DNA from: JAKEGK01 sp036507695
GTDB lineage: Bacteria; Pseudomonadota; Gammaproteobacteria; SZUA-152
Assembly: GCA_036507695.1 (NCBI GenBank)
Contig: DATCIR010000319.1
Coordinates: forward strand, 1-21,744
DNA: 21,744 nt
Direction: 5' to 3'
The position numbers and the translations under genes were made by a program. Positions 13,421 to 20,740 of this stretch are shown piece by piece. A model generated the notes under the pieces. It was not told the DNA's origin and ran no database searches. It saw only the letters and a list, made by a program, of their open reading frames with translations. Position 1 is the stretch's first letter, and each line of letters begins with the position of its first letter.

Positions 13421-15445
13421 ATGTCGAAGTTAAATTCCCAGCAGCGCAAAGCCGTGCATCATATCGAAGGCCCGTTGCTGGTGTTGGCGGGCGCGGGCAG
13501 CGGCAAAACCAGTGTTATCACCCAAAAAATCATTTATCTCATTCAAGAGTGCGGCATTGCGTCTTCGAAAATCGCCGCGGTGACGTTCACCAACAAGGCG
13601 GCCCGCGAGATGAAATCGCGCATTGCCGGCCGCTTATCGAAAAAGGTAATCAAAGGCTTAACGGTATCCACGTTTCATACCCTGGGCTTGAAAATCCTGC
13701 AAAAAGAACATGCGCTGCTCGGCTATAAATCCCGCATCTCCATCTACGACGCCCAGGACAGTCAGTTGCTCTTAAAGCAACTCGCGCCCAATGGCCTGTT
13801 CAAAACCATCGCTGTCGAACAGGTTCAGCAGCGCATTTCGCTATGGAAAAACGCCGGCATTACACCGGATCAGGCGCTGGCGGCGGAGAGTGATCCCATT
13901 CAACAGCCGGTAGCGGGATTGTACGCCGCGTATTGCCATCAGCTTAAAGTCTATAACGCGGTGGATTTTGACGATCTGATTTGTTTGCCGGTCGCGCTGC
14001 TGGAAAAAAACCGGGAAGTACTGGAGCGCTGGCAGAACACAATCCGTTATTTGCTGGTGGATGAATACCAGGACACCAATGCGGTGCAGTACCAATTGGT
14101 CCGGTTGCTGGCCGGGCCGCGGGCGGCGTTAACCGTGGTGGGTGACGATGACCAGTCGATCTACGCCTGGCGCGGCGCGCGCCCGGAAAACCTCGCGCAA
14201 CTCAATGCCGACTATCCAAATCTTGCGGTTATCAAGCTGGAGCAAAATTACCGCTCGACATCCTGCATCCTGAAAGCCGCCAACGGCTTAATCACCAATA
14301 ATCCCCATCTGTTTGCAAAAAAACTTTGGAGTGAATTGGGCTTTGGCGAGCCGATCAGCGTGCTCGAAGCGCGCGATGAGGAACACGAAGCGGAGCGGGT
14401 AGTGAGCCATCTCTTGAACCACAAGTTTCAAAAGCGCACCGAGTTTCGCGACTATGCCCTGTTGTACCGCGGCAATTATCAATCGCGCCTGTTTGAAAAA
14501 ACCTTGCGCGAACACAAGATACCGTACCGGATTACCGGCGGCAACTCATTTTTTTCGTTGACGGAAGTGAAGGACATCCTGGCCTATCTGCGCTTGCTGG
14601 CCAACAATGACGATGATCAGGCGTTTTTGCGGGTGGTAAACACGCCGCGGCGGGAAATCGGTCCCGCGACCCTGGAAAAACTGGTGGAGTATGCCAACCA
14701 CCGCGGTGCCAGCTTGTGTGAAGCCGGTTATGAAATGGGCCTGGCGCAATACCTTGCCGAACGTCCCCTGGCCCGCATCAGGCGCTTTATCGAATGGGTG
14801 GCGCATATGTCGGACCGCGTGGAGCGCAGCAACCTGCTCGCGGCCTTGAATGACCTGGTTGATGAAATCGGCTACAAGGACTGGCTGGAGGACATTTGTC
14901 ACGATATTCCCAGTGCTGAGCGCAAAATGGAAAATGTTCAGGAGTTGCTGGGATGGATCGGGCATTTGGTGGAGACGTCCAGTGAAGAACCGGGACTTGC
15001 GCAACTGGTGCAGCAAATAACCCTCGCCGATATGCTGGACCGCGACGAGGATGACGCGCAGCTGCCCAACTGCGTCAGCCTGATGACCTTGCACAGCGCC
15101 AAGGGGCTGGAGTTTCCCCATGTTTATATCGTGGGAATGGAAGAGAACCTGTTGCCACACCATGCCAGTGTGCAAGACGGCAATATCGAAGAAGAAAGAC
15201 GCCTCGCCTATGTGGGCATTACCCGGGCGCAACGCTCCCTGGTTTTCAGCCTCGCGGCCAGCCGCAAACGCAACGGGGAATTAATGGCGTGCCAGCCTAG
15301 CCGTTTTCTCGACGAGCTGCCCGAAGATACCCTGGCCTGGGAAAAAGCCTCGCAACGCGATCCGGAACAGCGTCAAGAACTGGGCCGCGCCCATCTGGCG
15401 AATCTGCGGGGTTTATTGAAGGAAACAGGGAGCGAAACGGGGTGA
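13421..15445 (+). CDS. rep: ATP-dependent DNA helicase Rep
   Basis: This 674-residue superfamily 1A helicase, the usual Rep length, unwinds DNA 3' to 5' and helps replication forks pass bound proteins. Motifs appear in order: Walker A AGAGSGKT (near residue 25), DEYQDTN (Walker B), GDDDQSIYAWRGA, QNYRST, HSAKGLEFPHVYIVGMEE, and EEERRLAYVGITRAQ. The opening MSKLNSQQRKAVHHIEGP is typical of Rep rather than UvrD. I use the ATG at 13421; the ATG at 13415 is also in frame. The ribosome binding site is weak. It stands alone on the plus strand. Confidence 0.95.
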   Translation: MSKLNSQQRKAVHHIEGPLLVLAGAGSGKTSVITQKIIYLIQECGIASSKIAAVTFTNKAAREMKSRIAGRLSKKVIKGLTVSTFHTLGLKILQKEHALLGYKSRISIYDAQDSQLLLKQLAPNGLFKTIAVEQVQQRISLWKNAGITPDQALAAESDPIQQPVAGLYAAYCHQLKVYNAVDFDDLICLPVALLEKNREVLERWQNTIRYLLVDEYQDTNAVQYQLVRLLAGPRAALTVVGDDDQSIYAWRGARPENLAQLNADYPNLAVIKLEQNYRSTSCILKAANGLITNNPHLFAKKLWSELGFGEPISVLEARDEEHEAERVVSHLLNHKFQKRTEFRDYALLYRGNYQSRLFEKTLREHKIPYRITGGNSFFSLTEVKDILAYLRLLANNDDDQAFLRVVNTPRREIGPATLEKLVEYANHRGASLCEAGYEMGLAQYLAERPLARIRRFIEWVAHMSDRVERSNLLAALNDLVDEIGYKDWLEDICHDIPSAERKMENVQELLGWIGHLVETSSEEPGLAQLVQQITLADMLDRDEDDAQLPNCVSLMTLHSAKGLEFPHVYIVGMEENLLPHHASVQDGNIEEERRLAYVGITRAQRSLVFSLAASRKRNGELMACQPSRFLDELPEDTLAWEKASQRDPEQRQELGRAHLANLRGLLKETGSETG

Positions 15446-15530
15446 GCAGGAACGGTGTCTCATAAATTGGCACACGACACGCATAAAATAAAATGAGGTT
15501 TTCCGCCCTATTCAGCGTGCCTGATTAAGT

Positions 15531-15536
15531 TATAAT
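15531..15536 (+). promoter_or_regulatory. Candidate -10 box for the thioredoxin-like gene
   Basis: TATAAT is exact and lies about 90 bases before the start codon. No convincing -35 box is spaced correctly, so the call is tentative. Confidence 0.35.
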
Positions 15537-15623
15537 CCGCAGTAGCTTTGCCGGCCGGCCTAATGCGTATTGCGGGCCGTGGATTTTTTGTAAGTTATTG
15601 ATAATTAAATTTTATCGAGCGTT

Positions 15624-16127
15624 ATGAAGCCTTGGGTTATTAACCAGTTGATCATTGCCAGCACTCTGGTGTTTTTGGTGGCGCACAGCAATGCCAAGGA
15701 CGTGGATTCCGGCCTGCCGCAAGCCAATGATTTTGCGTTATTGGCGCTGCAATCCAACCAACAAAAACTCCCGATTTTGATTATGTACTCGGCGCAAACC
15801 TGCGAATACTGCGAGCGCCTGGAGTCGGAAGTCCTCGGTCCGATGTACCGCAGCGGGCAATTCGATAACCGGGCCATTATCCGCAAGTTGATGATCGATG
15901 GCAGCGGCGATATCCGGGATTTCAACGGCCGTGTAGTGAACGCCGATAGTTTTGCCTTCAAGCGCGGCGTGCAGGTGACGCCCACCTTGCAATTCGTCGA
16001 CAGCAACGGCAAGCAGCTTGCGCCTGAGATGATTGGCTATAACACCTCTGAGTTTTACGCCGCCTACATTGAGAACGCCATCGGCCAGTCGCAAGACGCC
16101 ATCATTGCCACGAATCCCACGCACTAA
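15624..16127 (+). CDS. Secreted thioredoxin-fold protein with CxxC
   Basis: The 167-residue protein opens with a signal peptide (MKPWVINQLIIASTLVFLVA, cleavage probably after HSNA at 24). The mature part has a thioredoxin-like fold: redox motif CEYC at residues 60-63 and the cis-Pro in VQVTPTLQF at 120. A DsbD-gamma- or SoxW-like role, reducing or oxidising periplasmic cysteines, is likely, but the partner is unknown. No cysteines other than the pair are present. It follows rep by about 180 bases with its own possible promoter. Confidence 0.85.
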   Translation: MKPWVINQLIIASTLVFLVAHSNAKDVDSGLPQANDFALLALQSNQQKLPILIMYSAQTCEYCERLESEVLGPMYRSGQFDNRAIIRKLMIDGSGDIRDFNGRVVNADSFAFKRGVQVTPTLQFVDSNGKQLAPEMIGYNTSEFYAAYIENAIGQSQDAIIATNPTH

Positions 16128-16223
16128 TCTCCCGTAGAAAAAATCCAGTAAGACGAGCCTGCTCGTGGCTTTCACTCAGAATAGGTGGATGCTCAACCGC
16201 CAGCATTGACGCAAAAACGCCGT

Positions 16224-17114
16224 TTATTTCCTTACAATTGTATAAAAATTGATTGCATATGTAACAAAGGCGTTTTGCGCCTGGGTTTGAGCATTCTGCA
16301 GGATGGTGGGATCAAAGCCACTGACCCAGCCTTCGCTTTCATTCACCGTGCCGCTGCCGAGAAAGTCATTGGCCAGTGGTTCGGGATTGATGCCGGAAAT
16401 CGCCACGGCATCCAGACCTTCGAGGTAGTCATATTTAAAGCTCGGGTCCATGGCCACCCAGCTGTCGGCATCGAGGTTCTTGGCGCCTCGTGAGGGCTGG
16501 TAATCAATGGCTGCTTCCACCCAGATATGCTCCATTTTCACCGACGCGATCTTGCCACCTGTCACAACGGTTGTGGTGGGAATACCGCCCGAGGCGGCAA
16601 AGTCCGCCGCGGCGTTAATGTTGGTAAACCCCCCGGCCCAGTTGCGGAACGGAGCTTCCGGCACATCGATGGCGCCGTGGACATAGCGCGCGGGAATCTG
16701 GGAGGCTCTTAATAAGGCAATCAATAAACTGGCGATGTCCATGGTGTTGCCGCGTTGGGCGCTCAAGGTGAGATCGGCAGTTTGCATGGCGCCCCAGGCC
16801 GGTTGCCACTGGATGTGGTTGCGCACCCAATGATAGATCGTTACCGGGTCATGATTGAGTTCAGCGGCTTTGGCGGTGATGGCATCACTTAACGTGACTT
16901 CGGTGGTCGCCGCCAAATAGGCCGGATCGCTGGCGCCGGGTAAGTTGCCGTAGGTGAAATCTCCTAAGGCTGCGACTTTAACCAAAGGATTGCTGAATAA
17001 ACCGTCTTCACTAAACGCCGCCGTGGTTGCCTTGGGTTTGTTCTCGGGATTGGCTTTTAAACTTTTGTTGGGCAGGTTGTTCGGGTCAAAGGGTTGTTGG
17101 GAGCGTTTGTGTTT
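16224..17114 (-). pseudogene. Fragment of a transglutaminase-like, RHS-associated protein
   Basis: The frame is open from a TAA at 17115-17117 to a stop at 16224, about 296 codons, but its only start-type codon is a TTG at 16985, inside conserved sequence. Upstream residues such as QQPFDPNNLPNKSLKANP belong to the family as I recall it, so the 5' part of the gene has been lost. The transglutaminase-like core is present: RGNTMDIASLLIALLRAS, then IPARYVHG, the His in MEHIWVEAAIDY and the Asp in WVAMDPSFK. The position where active enzymes have Cys is Thr (codon at 16743-16745), which is common in this branch. The C-terminus ends abruptly (ITYAINF-like segment then stop), where relatives run on. 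It is best read as a remnant. Confidence 0.7.
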
Positions 17115-17117
17115 TTA

Positions 17118-17448
17118 GATCTTGTACGTATTTGTGGTCTGAACTACCCCGATGCTGCCCTAATTTAGGGGGCGTGACATGCGTGAAGCATACCACTGGT
17201 TAAACTATTAATAAGCAGACTTGACCCATGTGTATGTTTTGTGTTTGTGTTGTATTTGTTTGAGCTTTTGTTTTACGACCGAAACTGTGTTATCAAGTTA
17301 ATTCTTCATCTATAGGAGACGTATAGCTGCCTTGTTTAATTTTCTGATTACTCCGCCGTCTCACAGATATCAAATGGCGAGAACAGAAAATTGTCCATTT
17401 ACGGCGACCTTTATTTTATTTATAGGCCCTAATAATGTTGGTTTAGCA
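17118..17448. other. Gene-free stretch between the remnant and the RHH gene
   Basis: About 330 bases with no supported gene. CCCTAATTTAGGG at 17158-17170 is a perfect palindrome around a central T, in a GC-richer patch unlike its flanks. Positions 17220-17280 are T/G-rich. The patch could be the edge of a decayed mobile element, but no paired end was found. Confidence 0.4.
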
Positions 17449-17853
17449 CTATTGTCGTAAACTGTCGAGCAACGACCATTGTTTATTTTGTTCGTCAAAG
17501 TATTCCCAGAAAATCCAGCCATTGCGGCTGTTTCCAGCAGCTGCTACAGCAGCATTTGAAGGCGAATGATAAATTTTACCGTTGAACCGAATTCCACCGT
17601 CTTCGACGACTGCTTCATACCTATCATCTGTCCGCTTGGCGATATGGCGAAGTTTAGTGCCCGCGCGAAGAAACACACCATCTCGAATCATTAATCCACC
17701 TGCTCTATTAACAGCAGCATGAGAGCGCGCCAAACCAGTGACCTTAGCAACCACTCTGCGCACAATGTCACTATGTGACTCCGTAAAGGACTCCCGCAAT
17801 GATTCAAGTGCTTTATACGTTTCCAAGTCTATTTGGATCGCTTTGAGTTCCAT
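17449..17853 (-). CDS. Ribbon-helix-helix protein with RAMA/DUF4357-like C-terminal domain
   Basis: The 134-residue protein has an N-terminal segment, IQIDLETYKALESLRESF then SHSDIVRRVV, which fits a ribbon-helix-helix DNA-binding fold (residues 4-36). After a linker, residues about 52-125 resemble the RAMA/DUF4357 domain, seen in GIRFNGKIYHSPSNAAVAAA and NGWIFWEYFD. That domain is known from restriction and DNA-modification proteins, where it is thought to bind DNA. The combination suggests a small DNA-binding regulator or modification reader. The gene is divergent from the AbiE pair across an AT-rich gap and begins with ATG at 17853; no strong ribosome binding site was seen. Exact function is unknown. 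Confidence 0.65.
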   Translation of the reverse strand: MELKAIQIDLETYKALESLRESFTESHSDIVRRVVAKVTGLARSHAAVNRAGGLMIRDGVFLRAGTKLRHIAKRTDDRYEAVVEDGGIRFNGKIYHSPSNAAVAAAGNSRNGWIFWEYFDEQNKQWSLLDSLRQ

Positions 17854-17877
17854 TGAACACCGCTGAATTTAATTCCA

Positions 17878-17891
17878 ATATTAGTAATATA
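17878..17891 (-). promoter_or_regulatory. Palindrome over a possible -10 box of the RHH gene
   Basis: ATATTAGTAATAT at 17878-17890 is a perfect palindrome around the central G, 25 bases ahead of the ATG. The minus strand also reads TATATT at 17891-17886, a possible -10 box. Ribbon-helix-helix proteins often repress their own promoters through such sites, so self-control is plausible. Confidence 0.4.
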
Positions 17892-18046
17892 GAGCACATA
17901 ATAGTTAATTAAAGTGTTAATAAGCCTTATTTTGACTATTTATTACTTTGATTTACCATCAATTGAACTTTATATCGGAATATTTTAAAAAAATAATAAA
18001 AAACAATAGGGAACAATATTTTTTGCATGAATTATTAATCAATTTA

Positions 18047-18075
18047 TTGTCATTTATTGACACAAGTACTATATT
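18047..18075 (+). promoter_or_regulatory. Promoter and probable operator of the AbiE operon
   Basis: TTGTCA at 18047-18052 and TATATT at 18070-18075 are spaced by exactly 17 bp. TGTCA and TGACA at 18048-18062 form an inverted repeat around TTTAT, overlapping the -35. AbiEi antitoxins are known to repress their operons by binding inverted repeats at the promoter, so this is the likely site. Confidence 0.6.
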
Positions 18076-18094
18076 CTACCGAGGAGATCATGGT

Positions 18095-18667
18095 ATGAAA
18101 CGTCTAGAGCAACTTAAAAAGCACCTGAAACCAGGAACGGTTTATCGTCGGGCGGATTTGGCCAAATGGTCAAAAAGCGTGGATCGTCATGCCCGCGAAT
18201 TGGTTGAAGAAGGTGTCCTCAAGAAACTCCAGAACGGATTGTATTACTGCCCTAAACATTCTTTGTTTGGCACTGTTCCCGCGGATGACAAACAACTCGT
18301 CAAATCCTTTTTAAAAGACGACGACTTTCTTCTCACGTCGCCTAACGCCTATAACGCGCTGGGATTGGGTACCACACAGCTCTACAATACCCGTGTAGTA
18401 TACAATCATAAGCGCCATGGCGTTTTTGAGCTGGGCGGCAGAAAATTCGAATTTCGCCGGAAGCCTAAGTTTCCAAAAAAAGTGACCGAGGAATTCCTGT
18501 TGGTGGACTTGATGAACAATCTCCAGTCCCTGGCGGAAGATCAGCAAACGCTACGAAAGAAGGCACGGGAAAAAGCAACGCATATGGAAAAAACAAAACT
18601 TAAACGCGCTGTAAAACAGTACGCTAACGTAGCCAGTAAAAAGTACTTTGAGTCGGTACTGAATTGA
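18095..18667 (+). CDS. AbiEi-type antitoxin, type IV toxin-antitoxin system
   Basis: The 190-residue protein has an N-terminal winged helix (about residues 1-60, MKRLEQLKKHLKPGTVYRRA to GVLKKLQNGLYY), then the AbiEi-like domain with LLTSPNAYNALGLGTTQLYN and a Lys/Arg-rich C-terminus. It resembles the DUF6088 branch. AbiEi proteins repress the operon and counter the AbiEii nucleotidyltransferase. GAGGAG at 18081-18086 lies eight bases before the ATG at 18095, which fixes the start; the frame is open further upstream, but that part is AT-rich non-coding sequence. The stop overlaps the toxin start by one base (TGATG). Confidence 0.85.
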   Translation: MKRLEQLKKHLKPGTVYRRADLAKWSKSVDRHARELVEEGVLKKLQNGLYYCPKHSLFGTVPADDKQLVKSFLKDDDFLLTSPNAYNALGLGTTQLYNTRVVYNHKRHGVFELGGRKFEFRRKPKFPKKVTEEFLLVDLMNNLQSLAEDQQTLRKKAREKATHMEKTKLKRAVKQYANVASKKYFESVLN

Positions 18668-19620
18668 TGGTGCGAGCCCCCTATCTTCACGAACGGCACG
18701 ACTCTCCTGACCTGTTCCGAATTGTATCTAGTGAAAAATCCATCGATCCACAACTGGTGGAAAAAGATTACTGGATCATGCACTGCCTCTATGGCTTGAA
18801 AGAACAGGGATTCGACTACGAACTTAAAGGCGGTACATCGTTATCGAAAGGATACGGTGTTATTCAACGGTTTTCCGAAGACATTGACATCCGGATAGAT
18901 CCTGCCTGCGCCCCTTTCGATGTAGCAACAGGCAAAAATCATATGAAACCTCAGCATATCGAATCCAGAAAAAATTTTTACGATTGGCTGGCGGAAGAAA
19001 TTGCAATCGAGGGAATCGTTGAAGTGGTTCGGGATGAGTCTTTTGATGATAAAAAATATCGAAGTGGTGGCGTACGATTGATCTACAAATCCCGGTTTGA
19101 AGAACTAACAGGACTTAAACAAGGTATCCTGTTGGAAGTAGGATTTGATGACACCACCCCGAATAGGGCCTTAACCATTTCATCCTAGGCGTTTGATTAC
19201 GCTTCTTCATCCGGTGTGGAATTCGTTGATAACCGTGCCAGAGACGTGAAATGTTACCACCCTGGTTATACATTCGTTGAAAAATTGCAGACAGTGTCAA
19301 CCAAATTCCGACAACAGCAGGAATCGGGCGTGTTTCCTGCCAATTTTATGCGACACTATTACGATCTATCCCGGTTACTTGACAATTATGATGTTCAGAA
19401 CTTCATTGGCACAGAGCAATACCATCAACGGAAAAAGGAGCGTTTCGGGAAAGCGGATAATTTGAATATTACCGAAAATGAAGCATTCCTATTATCTGAT
19501 CCGGGAACACGCGAACTCTACCGAGGGGCATTTGAAAAAACGCAGCCACTGTACTTCGGAGAAAAACCTTCCTTTCAGAATATTTTGAAAAAAATTCGAT
19601 CTCAGATTGAAAGGTTATAA
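18667..19620 (+). pseudogene. AbiEii-type toxin gene interrupted by an amber codon
   Basis: The toxin is a nucleotidyltransferase of the AbiEii family. The active-site motif LKGGTSLSKGYGVIQRFSED followed by IDIRI is intact near residues 55-80. The frame then stops at TAG (19186-19188) after LTISS, and the same frame continues without another stop to 19620: AFDYASSSGVEF through YDLSRLLDN to a normal C-terminus. Relatives read SSWAYDYA here, so a TGG (Trp) to TAG change explains the break. The full product would be about 317 residues. The first 173 residues keep the catalytic motif but lose the C-terminal half, so the toxin is probably inactive unless the stop is suppressed. The antitoxin is intact. 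Confidence 0.85.
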
Positions 19621-19697
19621 CGCTAATGACAGGGAAATAGAGCACTTGAAGTCTATGAATCTTACTGACGGTCTACTAAACCAAAGCTACATGATTC

Positions 19698-19855
19698 GTA
19701 ACTACTCACCCCGTGTGCAGCCTAGGTTAAAGCGGCGCCGGTGTCTCCTGCCGGGGGCGTCTGCGGCCAGGGATGGCCGCAGTCGAGCCTACAGGGACGT
19801 ACTTGTGGCGTCCCCCGGCAGGAGACACCGGCGCCGCCCACGGGTGAGTAGTTAC
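19698..19855. mobile_element. 158-bp IS66-type MITE with 8-bp target duplication
   Basis: The ends GTAACTACTCACCC (19698-19711) and GGGTGAGTAGTTAC (19842-19855) are perfect 14-bp terminal inverted repeats. CATGATTC flanks the element on both sides (19690-19697 and 19856-19863), an exact 8-bp duplication. Inside, a 25-bp perfect inverted pair (19733-19757 with 19812-19836) encloses a further hairpin, CTGCGGCC/GGCCGCAG at 19761-19782. The element has no ORF and is far more GC-rich than the AbiE DNA. Termini starting GTAA with 8-bp duplications are typical of the IS66 family, so it was probably moved by an IS66-type transposase elsewhere in the genome. Confidence 0.88.
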
Positions 19856-19923
19856 CATGATTCAAAATATTGGAAACCAATGCAGTGGCGCAAAAAAATT
19901 ATTAATCTAGCGTTGCCCAATTT

Positions 19924-19947
19924 AAAAAATCTTGGCGCTTCTGCGCC
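19924..19947 (-). terminator. Terminator of the algZ-algR operon
   Basis: On the minus strand GGCGC (19947-19943) pairs with GCGCC (19938-19934) around AGAA, followed a few bases later by TTTTTT (19929-19924). It lies 53 bases after the algR stop. The stem is short. Confidence 0.55.
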
Positions 19948-19999
19948 TTTGCGTTGAAAATTGATTTCGCGCCAGAGGCTGGCGGAATGGCCGGGGTTG

Positions 20000-20740
20000 T
20001 TACTTTTTCAGTTGTTTGAGTTGTTTGCGCACCTGGGTCATGTGCCGGCGGCTGACTTCCAGTTTTTCGGTGACGCCGCGCAGCTTGACCATCCATTGCC
20101 CCGCTGAGTTTTTTTCCAGGCTGTCGAGGTGGCTGGTCGAGACCAGCGCATTGCGGTGCACGCGGATAAACCGGTCGGTGAATTCCTCCTCCAGGGATTT
20201 CAAGGGTTCGTCTATGATTACTTCGCCCTGTTTATGGCGAACCGTCACGTATTTTTGTTCGGCGTGAAAAAAATAGATTTCCTCGATCGGCACCAGATGG
20301 ATGTTGCCGCTGATTTGGGCGCTGATATGGCTGCGGGTATGGGCGGTTTCCTCATTCCTGCCGAGTTCCAGCAGTTGCGCCCGGTTGACCTTGCGGGCTT
20401 TTTTCAGGGCTTCTTCCAGCCGGTCCTTGCGAATGGGTTTTAACAGGTAATCCACCGCGTTGCTGTTAAACGCGGCCAGGGCGTGTTCGCCAAACGCCGT
20501 GGTGAAGATAATGGCCGGCGGATTGGCCAGGTTCGACAAATGATAGGCCGCTTCCAGGCCGTTCATGTCGGGCATACGAATGTCCATCAACACGATATCC
20601 GGATTCAGTTTACCGCACAGCAATAATACTTCCTTGCCGTCGTTGGCTTCGCCCACAACCTGATAGGACTCACTTTCATCCACCAGGCGCTTGAGCCGGG
20701 AGCGGGCCAGGGGTTCATCATCCGCGATTAATATATTCAT
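20000..20740 (-). CDS. algR: LytTR response regulator, AlgR-like
   Basis: The 246-residue regulator has a receiver domain (residues 1-120) with D7/D8, the phospho-acceptor D53 in LMDIRMPDMN, a Thr in FTTAFGEH and Lys in LLKPIRK. A LytTR DNA-binding domain follows (about residues 140-240), with FIRVHRNALVS and a C-terminal RRHMTQVRKQL. In Pseudomonas AlgR controls alginate, type IV pili and virulence; in this host the targets are unknown. The ATG overlaps the algZ stop as ATGA, showing coupled translation. Assignment to AlgR rests on the partner kinase type and overall match. Confidence 0.88.
   Translation of the reverse strand: MNILIADDEPLARSRLKRLVDESESYQVVGEANDGKEVLLLCGKLNPDIVLMDIRMPDMNGLEAAYHLSNLANPPAIIFTTAFGEHALAAFNSNAVDYLLKPIRKDRLEEALKKARKVNRAQLLELGRNEETAHTRSHISAQISGNIHLVPIEEIYFFHAEQKYVTVRHKQGEVIIDEPLKSLEEEFTDRFIRVHRNALVSTSHLDSLEKNSAGQWMVKLRGVTEKLEVSRRHMTQVRKQLKQLKK

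Noticed and set aside
12691..13449. 252-codon minus-strand frame across the kinase end and the gap before rep
   Set aside because: It is antisense to the kinase ATPase domain and owes its length to codon bias and the GC-rich degenerate repeats.
14546..15232. 228-codon minus-strand frame inside rep
   Set aside because: It is a shadow of the helicase coding sequence; the helicase motifs on the plus strand are decisive.
17201..17212. Integron attC core site (GTTAAAC)
   Set aside because: The single heptamer lacks the paired inverse core and the folded arms of an attC site.
18057..18075. TTGACA at 18057 as the -35 of the AbiE promoter
   Set aside because: It is only 7 bp from the TATATT box; the TTGTCA at 18047 gives the correct 17-bp spacing.
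17948..18094. N-terminal extension of AbiEi by 49 residues
   Set aside because: The extension is AT-rich, contains the promoter, and has no family match; the ATG at 18095 has a strong ribosome binding site.
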